A stretch of DNA of 41,808 nucleotides. Source: an uncultured Collinsella sp. (GTDB lineage: Bacteria > Actinomycetota > Coriobacteriia > Coriobacteriales > Coriobacteriaceae). Made by a program: the position numbers and the translations under genes. How positions within the stretch are numbered: position 1 is the stretch's first letter; each line of letters starts with the position of its first letter. The notes beneath the pieces were generated by a model that saw only the letters and a program-made list of their open reading frames with translations, was not told the origin of the DNA and did no database searches. Below, in pieces: positions 25,094 through 32,490 of the stretch. The stretch covers positions 1-41,808 of the forward strand of contig CATYDM010000015.1 of the NCBI GenBank assembly GCA_958405195.1, written 5' to 3'.

Positions 25094-26185
25094 TTAGCGG
25101 TCCTCGCGTTGCAGCCCGGCTGCCTCGGCTGTCTTTACGCGGTTCTTGTCGATGTACATGTTTTTGTCGGCTTGGGAAAAGAGCTCGCGCATCGTAGGCG
25201 GTTCATCAAAATCGCTGGAAAGCGCGTAGCCCACCGCGTAGCTGATGGGCATGTCGGGGTGAGCCTCGGAATACTCGTTCACGTTCGCACGAACCCGAGC
25301 GAGACAGGACTCCACGGCAGCTCGATCGGTATCCCGCAGCACCGCGATAAACTCATCGCCGCCGTCGCGACCCACAAAGCAGGTCTCGGACGCCACGTGC
25401 CCCAGCTGCTGGGCAAAAGAACGGATGTATTCGTCGCCCTTCTCGTGGCCGAAGCTGTTGTTGACCGTATGCAGATTGTTAAGGTCGAAGACGCACACCG
25501 CAACGGGCGCCTCCGCGGAGACAGGCTGCTCCTGCCCCAAGATCTCCTCGCACTTGTTCTTGTTGGGCAGTCCCGTGGCTTCGTCGAGATAGACTTTGCT
25601 CTGCAGCTCGCGATTGAGCGCGGCAGTTCGCACCGCGCGAACAAGTTCAACCGCAAAGGCCGCCACCAGGCCCACGATGTCGATGATCACCAAGCCCTCG
25701 AGATAGTTGAGCGCCGACGCCTTCTCCTGAGAGTAGTCCTCTGCGAGTCGCGTAGCATCGTCGCAAATGCCAAAGAACTCCTCGCTCATGGAGATGATGT
25801 CGGTGTTCTCATAGCCGACTTCGCGCACGCGGATGATCTCGGCGCAAAGCTCATCAAAATAATTAGCAAGCTCGGTCATCTTTGTCTGATACTCGTCGTC
25901 GTTGAGACGGACGAGGTTGAGGTCGTCACTTCCGTAACGCAAACCGTTAATGTATGAATCCACGGCTTTGAGCAGGTCATCTTGAGGCTGGCCCGCGTCC
26001 TCGAGCTTAACGATTCGCTGCGTGGTGCCGCGCACCAGACCGGCGTAGTTGACCACGCGAGCCGTGCCCTGGATATCGGAGACGAGCAGCATAACATTGA
26101 TAAAGAAGAAGATGAGAACTGCCGTGAGCACCATCATGAGCAGGCGCGCCGCCTGGCCGGCCTTCTTGGCGACAGAAGTATTCAC
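25094..26185 (-). CDS. Membrane diguanylate cyclase (GGDEF) with P-box-like sensor region
   Basis: A 363-residue enzyme expected to make cyclic di-GMP from two GTP. It has a membrane helix at about 14-35, an extracytoplasmic helical region to about 160, a second helix about 161-183, then a GGDEF domain with RDGGDEF (active-site loop 275-279). No RxxD inhibitory site precedes the loop, so product feedback at that site is unlikely. The segment VVNYAGLVRGTTQRIVKLE just after helix 1 resembles the P-box of nitrate sensors and PilJ-type modules. The start is a GTG at 26185 with GGGGAG 7 bp upstream. No EAL or PilZ protein is nearby. Confidence 0.9.
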   Translation of the reverse strand: MNTSVAKKAGQAARLLMMVLTAVLIFFFINVMLLVSDIQGTARVVNYAGLVRGTTQRIVKLEDAGQPQDDLLKAVDSYINGLRYGSDDLNLVRLNDDEYQTKMTELANYFDELCAEIIRVREVGYENTDIISMSEEFFGICDDATRLAEDYSQEKASALNYLEGLVIIDIVGLVAAFAVELVRAVRTAALNRELQSKVYLDEATGLPNKNKCEEILGQEQPVSAEAPVAVCVFDLNNLHTVNNSFGHEKGDEYIRSFAQQLGHVASETCFVGRDGGDEFIAVLRDTDRAAVESCLARVRANVNEYSEAHPDMPISYAVGYALSSDFDEPPTMRELFSQADKNMYIDKNRVKTAEAAGLQREDR

Positions 26186-26376
26186 AAGTTCACTCCCCTA
26201 AATGACAAAAGAACAGGTAGCACGCAGTGTGCTGAAATTCATGGGTGGTTAACTCTACCATATGGGCCAGCAGCCTCAAACTGCAGCAGACGCTCGTCCA
26301 AATTGGCGTGACGCTTGCCTTGTTGTTCTTGACCTGGCCGCGCTATCGGACATGCTTCTGGTCTTGGATCACCATG

Positions 26377-26546
26377 GGAAAGCTCATCCCGTTTTGTGCG
26401 TCTAGAGTGGGATGCGGCTTCCCAAAGGTGCCGTTAGGGGAAACTACATCCCGGTTTACGCCCTTGAAATGGGGTGCCGTTTCCCGGAGGGGACCCAGCG
26501 GGAAACGGCATCCCATTCTGGGCCCGAAAAGTGGGATACGGTTTCC
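26377..26546. repeat. Box array 3: alternating-orientation 14-bp boxes
   Basis: Six boxes at about 26377, 26409, 26439, 26471, 26501 and 26533, spaced 32, 30, 32, 30 and 32 bp. The boxes match those of the first two arrays (for example GGGATACGGTTTCC, GGAAACGGCATCCC). The array ends 16 bp before an intrinsic terminator. The rest of the 26186-26376 gap contains no gene I can support. Confidence 0.88.
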
Positions 26547-26556
26547 GGCCGGCATG

Positions 26557-26597
26557 AAAAAAGCCTCCGCAGCTCGTGTGTGCTGCGGAGGCTTTAT
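26557..26597. terminator. Intrinsic terminator, probably bidirectional
   Basis: GCCTCCGCAGC (26563-26573) pairs perfectly with GCTGCGGAGGC (26582-26592), flanked by AAAAAA on one side and TTTATT on the other. It can end the minus-strand ABC exporter operon. Confidence 0.85.
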
Positions 26598-26628
26598 TCG
26601 TTGCGGCGCATTGTGTTTGGGTCGTTGA

Positions 26629-26706
26629 GATGAGTCGATTTGCCCCGAAAGAGGAGGGCATTGACCTTAGGGTCATGCCCGACGAATGAGCGACAAATCG
26701 GTCATC
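26629..26706. repeat. Nested two-stem hairpin downstream of the ABC exporter operon
   Basis: The outer arms GATGAGTCGATTTG (26629-26642) and CAAATCGGTCATC (26694-26706) pair with one small irregularity. Within the loop, GGGCATTGACC (26656-26666) pairs with GGTCATGCCC (26671-26680) apart from one bulged T. It lies 14 bp past the ABC stop codon. Confidence 0.7.
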
Positions 26707-26719
26707 TCGGCGGGCCGAA

Positions 26720-28639
26720 CTACTCCAGCTCAAACGCTCCGGTATAGAGCTGATAGTAGTATCCGCGCTTGGCGATCAGCTCGTCGTGGTTACCGCGCTC
26801 GATAATGCGGCCATGGTCCAGACAGATGATCGCGTCGGAGTTGCGCACGGTGGACAGGCGGTGCGCGATGACAAACGTCGTGCGGCCCTCCATGAGCTTA
26901 TCCATGCCTGCCTGCACGATGGCCTCGGTGCGGGTGTCGATGGAGCTCGTGGCCTCGTCCAGAATCATTGCCGGCGGATCGGCGACGGCAGCGCGTGCGA
27001 TCGAAATCAGCTGGCGCTGGCCCTGCGACAGCTGTGCTCCGTTGCCGGTGAGCATCGTGTCGTAGCCGTCGGGCAGGCGGGTGATAAAGTCGTCCGCGCC
27101 GGCGAGCTTTGCTGCCGCGATGCACTCCTCGTCGGTGGCATCCAGATTGCCGTAGCGGATGTTATCCATCACGGTGCCGGTGAACAGGTTTACGTCCTGC
27201 AGCACCACGCCCAGCGAGCGGCGCAGGTCTGCCTTGCGGATCTTGTTGACGTTGATGCCGTCGTAGCGAATCTTGCCGTCGGCGATGTCATAGAAGCGGT
27301 TGATGAGGTTGGTGATGGTCGTCTTACCGGCACCGGTGGCGCCGACAAACGCGACCTTCTGGCCCGGCTTGGCAAACACGGACACGCCGTGCAGCACCTC
27401 GTGGTCGGGCGTGTAGCCAAAGTCGACGTTGTCCATGACCAGGTCGCCACGCAGCGGCACGTACTCGATCTCGCCGGTTGCGCGGTGCGGATGTTTCCAC
27501 GCCCACATGCCAGTGTGGTGGTCGGCCTCCTCGAGCTGCCAGGTATCGGGGTTCACCTGAGCGTTGACAAGCGTCACATAGCCTTCGTCGGCTTCGGGCT
27601 CCTCGTCGATGAGCTCAAAGATACGGTCGGCGCCGGCGAGGCCCATGACCACGGCGTTGATCTGCTGCGAGATCTGGCCGATCTGTCCACAGAACTGCTT
27701 GGTCATGTTGAGGAACGGCACCACGACGGCGATGGACAGCGCCATGCCCGAGATGCTCAGGTTGGGCACGCCCAGCGCTAGGAAAATGCCGCCGGCCAGT
27801 GCGACCAGCACGTAGAGCAGGTTGCCCAGGTTCATAAGGATGGGCATGAGGATGTTGGCGTACATGTTGGCCTTCTGCGAGACCTCGAAGAGCTTTTCGT
27901 TGCGCTCGTCAAAATCGGCTTCGGCGGCAGACTCGTGGCAGAATGCCTTGACGACCTTCTGGCCGTTCATGACTTCCTCGATATGGCCCTCGACAACGCC
28001 GAGCTCGGTCTGCTGCGCAATAAAGAAGCGCGCGGAGTTGGAGCCGAGCAGCTTGGTCATAAAGGTCATAAAGGCGACGCCGGCAATAATGACCAAGCAC
28101 ATCCACACGCTGTAGTACAGCATGATAAAGAACACCGTGACGATGACGATGACCGTCATGAGCAGGTTGGGCAGCGACTGGCTGATCATCTGGCGCAGCG
28201 TGTCGATGTCATTGGTGTAGTGGCTCATGATGTCGCCGCGCTGGTGCGTGTCGAAGTAGCGGATCGGCAGGTCCTGCATGCGGTTGAACATCTTCTCGCG
28301 CAGCTTCTCCAGCGAGCCCTGCGTGACGATGGCCATGGCGCGGTTCCAGAAGAGCGAGGACAGGATGCCGATGCCGTAGATGCAGGCGAGGGTGGTCACG
28401 AGCTGTGCGATCTTGGGCTGCGCGGCTCCCCAATCGCCCGACTGCCACGATTCGCTAATAATCTGCAGGGCGCTCTGAAGGAAGGTCGCGCCGATGGAGT
28501 TGATGATGGCGCAGAGCACCACGCCGGCGACGACGAGGGGCAAAAGCACGGGGTAAAAGCCAAAGAGCGTCTTGATGAGGCGCGACATGGTGCCGCCCTT
28601 GCGGTTGAGCGCGCGCTCGGCGGTCGTTGCCTTACTCAT
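26720..28639 (-). CDS. ABC exporter subunit, catalytically canonical half
   Basis: A 639-residue fused permease-ATPase: six membrane helices in the first 330 residues, then an ATP-binding domain with a Walker A of the form GATGAGKTT, signature LSQGQRQLISIARA and Walker B MILDEATSSID with the catalytic Glu. About 50 residues are inserted just before the ATPase core. The ATG at 28639 overlaps the upstream gene's stop by 8 nt and has AAGGAGG upstream, so translation is coupled. With its partner it should form a heterodimeric multidrug-type exporter (TM287/288 or BmrCD class). LSQGQ in the subunit that keeps the Glu matches that class. Confidence 0.93.
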   Translation of the reverse strand: MSKATTAERALNRKGGTMSRLIKTLFGFYPVLLPLVVAGVVLCAIINSIGATFLQSALQIISESWQSGDWGAAQPKIAQLVTTLACIYGIGILSSLFWNRAMAIVTQGSLEKLREKMFNRMQDLPIRYFDTHQRGDIMSHYTNDIDTLRQMISQSLPNLLMTVIVIVTVFFIMLYYSVWMCLVIIAGVAFMTFMTKLLGSNSARFFIAQQTELGVVEGHIEEVMNGQKVVKAFCHESAAEADFDERNEKLFEVSQKANMYANILMPILMNLGNLLYVLVALAGGIFLALGVPNLSISGMALSIAVVVPFLNMTKQFCGQIGQISQQINAVVMGLAGADRIFELIDEEPEADEGYVTLVNAQVNPDTWQLEEADHHTGMWAWKHPHRATGEIEYVPLRGDLVMDNVDFGYTPDHEVLHGVSVFAKPGQKVAFVGATGAGKTTITNLINRFYDIADGKIRYDGINVNKIRKADLRRSLGVVLQDVNLFTGTVMDNIRYGNLDATDEECIAAAKLAGADDFITRLPDGYDTMLTGNGAQLSQGQRQLISIARAAVADPPAMILDEATSSIDTRTEAIVQAGMDKLMEGRTTFVIAHRLSTVRNSDAIICLDHGRIIERGNHDELIAKRGYYYQLYTGAFELE

Positions 28640-30446
28640 GTGCCTCGCCTCCTTCCTGGGTCTGAGCTTGCGTTACGGATGCTTCGGTGTCGGCCTCGAC
28701 GGCCTCTTCGCCCTCGGCAGACATCTTGTTCTGCGAGGTAAAGGTCTCGCGGTAGATCTCGCTCGTCTTGAGCAGCTCGTCGTGGTTACCGATCTGCGCG
28801 ATGCGGCCGCCCTCCATGACGATGATGCGGTCTGCGTCCTGCACGGAGCTAATGCGCTGGGCGATGATGAGCTTGGTCGTGTTGGGCAGATAGCTTGCCA
28901 GCCCTGCGCGAATCTTGGCGTCGGTCTTGGTGTCGACGGCGCTCGTGGAGTCGTCCAGGATCAAGATCTTGGGGCGACGCAGCAGGGCACGCGCAATGCA
29001 CAGGCGCTGCTTCTGACCGCCGGAAACATTGGAGCCGCCCTGTTCGATCCAGGTGTCATAGCCCTTGGGGAAGCCGTCGACAAACTCGTCGGCGCAGGCC
29101 AGATGCGCGGCCTCGCGGACCTCTTCGTCGGTGGCGTTCGGGTCGCCCCAACGCAGGTTCTCGGCAATCGTGCCGCTAAACAGCACGTTTTTCTGCAGCA
29201 CCATGGCCACCTGGTGACGCAGGGCGTCCAAGTCGTAGTCGCGTACATCCACGCCGCCCACGCGCACGGTACCCTCGGTGGCGTCGTACAGGCGGGCGAT
29301 GAGGTTTACGAGCGTGGACTTGGCCGAGCCGGTGCCGCCGATGATGCCGATGGTCTCGCCGCTCTTAATGTGCAGGTCGATATCGTCGAGCGCCTGGCGC
29401 TTCGCATGCGCGGAATACTTAAAGCTCACGTGGTCAAAGTCGATGGAGCCATCGGCGACCTCGAGCACGGGCTCGGCGGGATCGGCGATCGTGGGCTCGG
29501 CGGCCAGCACCTCGGTGATGCGGTGCGCCGATTCGTCGGCCATGGTCACCATGACAAAGATCATCGATAGCTGCATCAGGCTCATGAGGATTTGGAAGCC
29601 ATAGGTAAAGATCGAGGAGAGCTGGCCCACGTCGAACAGCGTGCCCTGGCTCGTGATGATGAGCTTGGAGCCCAGGTAGATGATGACGACAAACGCGCCG
29701 TTGACGCAGATGTTCATCATGGGGTTGTTAAAGGCAAGCAGCTTCTCGGCGCGGGTGAAGTCCATCTGGACGTCGCGTGCGGCGGTCGCGAACTTCTCCT
29801 TCTCAAAGTCTTCGCGCACGTAGCTCTTGACCACGCGCATGCCGGTGACGTTTTCCTCGACGGACTCGTTAAGGGCGTCGTACTTGTGGAACACGCGCGA
29901 GAAGATGGGACGCACCTTAAAGATGATAAAGAACAGCCCAAAGCCCAGCAGCGGAATGATGACCAGGTAGACCATGGCGACGCTGCCGCCCATGATAAAT
30001 GCCATGGTAAAGGCGAAGATCAATACCAGCGGCGCGCGCACGGCGATACGGATGATCATCATAAAGGCCTGCTGCACGTTGTTGATATCGGTGGTCAGGC
30101 GCGTGACGAGCGAGGAGCTCGAGAACTCATCGATGTTGGCAAAGCTGAACGTCTGGATCTTGTAGAACAGGTCGTGACGCAGGTTCTTAGCGAAGCCGCA
30201 ACTCGCATGGCTGCAGGTGACGCCGGCAGCGGCGCCAAAAGCAAGCGACGTCAGCGCGATGAGCACCAAAAAGCCCGCGGTGGGAAGCATCTCGGCTACG
30301 GTGGTGCCATCTTTGATGGCGTCGATCAGGTTGGCGGTGATAAATGGAATCAGCATCTCGCAGAGCACCTCGCCAAGCACGAGCAACGGCGTGGCAACGG
30401 TGACTTTTATATAGTCGCGGATGCTGCCCATGAGGGTTTTAATCAT
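28632..30446 (-). CDS. ABC exporter subunit, degenerate-site half
   Basis: A 604-residue fused permease-ATPase with six helices, Walker A GGTGSAKSTLVNL, canonical signature VSGGQKQRLCIARAL and Walker B LILDDSTSAVD. Asp replaces the catalytic Glu, the hallmark of the non-hydrolysing site in heterodimeric exporters, so this half and the 639-residue subunit complement each other. Its start overlaps the end of the MarR-family gene by 8 nt. The tail after residue 575 is acidic and probably disordered. Substrate unknown; drug or lipid export is the family expectation. Confidence 0.93.
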   Translation of the reverse strand: MIKTLMGSIRDYIKVTVATPLLVLGEVLCEMLIPFITANLIDAIKDGTTVAEMLPTAGFLVLIALTSLAFGAAAGVTCSHASCGFAKNLRHDLFYKIQTFSFANIDEFSSSSLVTRLTTDINNVQQAFMMIIRIAVRAPLVLIFAFTMAFIMGGSVAMVYLVIIPLLGFGLFFIIFKVRPIFSRVFHKYDALNESVEENVTGMRVVKSYVREDFEKEKFATAARDVQMDFTRAEKLLAFNNPMMNICVNGAFVVIIYLGSKLIITSQGTLFDVGQLSSIFTYGFQILMSLMQLSMIFVMVTMADESAHRITEVLAAEPTIADPAEPVLEVADGSIDFDHVSFKYSAHAKRQALDDIDLHIKSGETIGIIGGTGSAKSTLVNLIARLYDATEGTVRVGGVDVRDYDLDALRHQVAMVLQKNVLFSGTIAENLRWGDPNATDEEVREAAHLACADEFVDGFPKGYDTWIEQGGSNVSGGQKQRLCIARALLRRPKILILDDSTSAVDTKTDAKIRAGLASYLPNTTKLIIAQRISSVQDADRIIVMEGGRIAQIGNHDELLKTSEIYRETFTSQNKMSAEGEEAVEADTEASVTQAQTQEGGEAHE

Positions 30447-30945
30447 CCAGTTCCTCCCAGGTTACACGGATTTTCTCGAGCATTTCGGCGAGCTGCTCGC
30501 GCTCGTCGTGGGTGAGGGCACCAAAGGCCTGCTCTCTAAAGCGAATGCGGGCTGCCTGGTCGATGCGGGCGTTTTCCCGGCCGGTTTCGGTCAGGCGAAT
30601 GGTGAGCTGCCGTCGATCCTTGGGGTTACGGCTGCGCTCGATGAGGCCGTTGAGCTCGAGTTTGGACAGGATCTCGGAAAGCGACCCCGGCTTGAGGTCA
30701 AAGTGCATGCCGAGTTCCTGCTGCGACATCTCGCCGCCGGGTTGCTTGGCCAGCAGGCAGATGATGGGCGCCTTGCCGGACACGCCTCCGCCATGAAAAT
30801 GCATGTAATGGCCGCAAAAGCCCAGGCCATTGAGGATGCGCTTGGCAAGCTTGTCTTCTGAGCTAACCGCTTCGGGTGCATCCGCCGGCTGTGACGGGTC
30901 GCCGCCGGGCTCGTGCGAACAAAGGTTAAGAGGTTCATCGCACAT
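30439..30945 (-). CDS. MarR-family transcriptional regulator
   Basis: A 168-residue winged-helix regulator. The core runs from KAPIICLLAKQPGGEMSQQELG (recognition region LKPGSLSEILSKLELNGLIER) to the wing NPKDRRQLTIRLTETGRE. The N-terminal 35 residues are acidic and low-complexity, with Cys and His residues that could bind metal or sense oxidation. It is first in a three-gene operon with the two ABC subunits, overlapping the next gene by 8 nt, so it most likely represses its own operon and is released by a transported compound. AAGGAG lies about 12 bp before the ATG. Confidence 0.92.
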   Translation of the reverse strand: MCDEPLNLCSHEPGGDPSQPADAPEAVSSEDKLAKRILNGLGFCGHYMHFHGGGVSGKAPIICLLAKQPGGEMSQQELGMHFDLKPGSLSEILSKLELNGLIERSRNPKDRRQLTIRLTETGRENARIDQAARIRFREQAFGALTHDEREQLAEMLEKIRVTWEELDD

Positions 30946-30969
30946 GAATTAGTGTTGCTCCTTTCTTTA

Positions 30970-30999
30970 GTTAGGTAGTGGAATTGTTTTGTGCCTAAC
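30970..30999. promoter_or_regulatory. Candidate MarR operator
   Basis: GTTAGG (30970-30975) and CCTAAC (30994-30999) form an inverted repeat with an 18-nt AT-rich spacer, 25-54 bp upstream of the MarR-family start codon. Position and symmetry fit an autoregulatory operator; the regulator's true site is not known. Confidence 0.45.
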
Positions 31000-31047
31000 C
31001 AATCTAGGAGCATGAGAAATGAATGTCAAGGTACCAAACTTATTAAG

Positions 31048-31073
31048 TTACGGCGTTTTGCCAAACGCCGTAA
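31048..31073. repeat. Perfect 11-bp hairpin upstream of pyridoxamine kinase gene
   Basis: TTACGGCGTTT (31048-31058) and AAACGCCGTAA (31063-31073) are exact complements around a TGCC loop. No T run follows. It lies between the divergent MarR operon and the kinase gene, 85 bp upstream of the latter. It could be an operator or an insulating hairpin. Confidence 0.7.
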
Positions 31074-31158
31074 CCGCTCGACGCTGCAAACGCTCCCTGC
31101 GCTACACTTAGTCGCACTGTGGCGCTGCTGCGCCGTGCCCGAACCAAGGGAGACCCTC

Positions 31159-31983
31159 ATGAAGAACACTCAGCTGCTGCTGATCAACGATATGTGCGGC
31201 TACGGCAAGGTCGCGCTTTCTGCCATGCTGCCGGTGCTGTCGCACATGGGCTACCGTATCCATAACCTGCCGACGGCGCTTGTGTCCGATACGCTCAACT
31301 ATCCCAAGTTCTACATCCACGACACCACCGAGTACGTGCGTCAAAGCCTCGCTATCTGGGAGGAGCTCGGCTTTGAGTTCGACGCCATCTCGACCGGCTT
31401 TATCGTGACCGAGGAAGAGACGCGCATCATCTCGGACTTTTGCCACCGCCGTGCGCAAAAAGGCACCAAGGTGTTCGTCGACCCCATCATGGGCGACAAC
31501 GGCAAGCTCTATGCGGGCGTGCCCGAGTCCACGATTGGCCTTATGCGCAGCCTGCTCGAGTGCGCCGACTACGCGGTGCCCAACTACACCGAGGCATGCC
31601 TGCTCGCCGATACGCCTATTGCCGAGCAGATTTCGGTCGACGAGGCCCACGCGCTCGTGGACGCCGTGCGCGCGCTGGGCGCCAAGTCGGTGGTCGTTAC
31701 GAGCGCTGTGGTAGATGGGCAGAATTCCGTTATCGGCTATGACCATGTGGCGGGGGAGTACTTCACGATTCCCTTCGAGCTGATCCCGGTCTATTTCCCC
31801 GGCACGGGCGACACGTTCTCGGCGGTGCTTGTGGGCCGCGTTATGGCCGGTTGGAGCCTGCAGCGTGCGACGGCCGACGCCATGCGCGTGGTGGCCGAGC
31901 TTATCGAGCGCAATGCCGACCAGGAGGACAAGTCGGCCGGACTTCCCATCGAGGCGTGCCTGGACGTGATTGACCATGAGTAG
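31159..31983 (+). CDS. Pyridoxamine/pyridoxal kinase (PfkB-like fold)
   Basis: A 274-residue ribokinase-fold kinase, expected to phosphorylate pyridoxamine, pyridoxal or pyridoxine in the vitamin B6 salvage pathway. The N-terminal DMCGYGKVALSAMLPVLSHMG, the middle KVFVDPIMGDNGKLY and FPGTGDTFSAVLVGRVMAG near the C-terminus (anion hole and catalytic Asp) are characteristic. ATG 31159 has AGGGAGA upstream; the frame extends to 30991 without a better site. The stop overlaps the next gene's start by 8 nt. Confidence 0.88.
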   Translation: MKNTQLLLINDMCGYGKVALSAMLPVLSHMGYRIHNLPTALVSDTLNYPKFYIHDTTEYVRQSLAIWEELGFEFDAISTGFIVTEEETRIISDFCHRRAQKGTKVFVDPIMGDNGKLYAGVPESTIGLMRSLLECADYAVPNYTEACLLADTPIAEQISVDEAHALVDAVRALGAKSVVVTSAVVDGQNSVIGYDHVAGEYFTIPFELIPVYFPGTGDTFSAVLVGRVMAGWSLQRATADAMRVVAELIERNADQEDKSAGLPIEACLDVIDHE

Positions 31984-32308
31984 CGCGGCCGAGAGCGGCT
32001 CCGCCGAGCCTTCGGGCGAGAACAAGCCGCTCGGCGCTCCGCGCGGCAAGCGTCCGCGTATCCGCATTAGCTGCGTAGACCAGCTGGGGACGTGCCGCTG
32101 CCATCATGGCCACAAGCCGGGCGACGTCTTCGACTTCGACCGCGATCGCGGCAAGATGTGCGCCATGGCCTGCCACGTGGGCTTTCCCTATATCGACATC
32201 CTGCGTTACGGCGGCACCGTGCCCGGCAACGAGCCCGGCACGGCAAAGTTCTGCTGCCCCGAGGTCGATACACTGAACGTCTGGCTTGCCGAGATCGTTG
32301 ACGAGTAG
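31976..32308 (+). CDS. Small Cys-rich protein resembling the TIGR04076 family
   Basis: A 110-residue cytosolic protein. After a disordered basic N-terminus comes ISCVDQLGTCRCHHGHKPGD, then MCAMACHVGFPYIDILRYGG and a C-terminal KFCCPEVDTLNVWL. The spaced Cys and His residues and the C-C-P motif near the end match my memory of the TIGR04076 family, whose function is unknown; metal binding is plausible. The ATG at 31976 overlaps the kinase stop codon (8 nt), so the two are translationally coupled, which suggests a shared pathway although no direct link to vitamin B6 is established. Confidence 0.75.
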   Translation: MSSAAESGSAEPSGENKPLGAPRGKRPRIRISCVDQLGTCRCHHGHKPGDVFDFDRDRGKMCAMACHVGFPYIDILRYGGTVPGNEPGTAKFCCPEVDTLNVWLAEIVDE

Positions 32309-32316
32309 TCGAGCGC

Positions 32317-32349
32317 AATGTGTCAAAGGGACAGCCCCTTTGACACATT
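32317..32349. repeat. Short palindrome, ACAAAGGG family (copy 5, compensatory change)
   Basis: Arms AATGTGTCAAAGGG and CCCTTTGACACATT. Compared with the other copies, TGACA is TGTCA and the other arm has the matching TGACA. It begins 8 bp after the stop codon of the small Cys-rich protein. Confidence 0.85.
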
Positions 32350-32374
32350 CGCCGGTGGTGCCCCTTCTTTTGCT

Positions 32375-32472
32375 TATAATCTCAAATCTCTGCATTTCAT
32401 CCGATTTTAGGTTCTAAAAATTCTGCGTTTCATCGATAATCAAGCGTATAAAACTTTGCATTTCATTTGATG
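32375..32472 (+). promoter_or_regulatory. Promoter region of DUF4143 gene with three direct repeats
   Basis: A TATAAT is at 32375-32380. Three direct repeats follow: TGCATTTCATCCGAT (32391-32405), TGCGTTTCATCGAT (32424-32437) and TGCATTTCATTTGAT (32458-32472), with starts 33 and 34 bp apart. Even spacing close to three helical turns suggests cooperative binding of a regulator on one DNA face. Confidence 0.5.
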
Positions 32473-32490
32473 ACACTGAGGGGAGAGCCT

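Noticed and set aside
26245..26376. Possible remnant membrane-protein ORF (VTLALLFLTW segment)
   Set aside because: Very short, runs into the box array, has no ribosome-binding site and no recognisable family.
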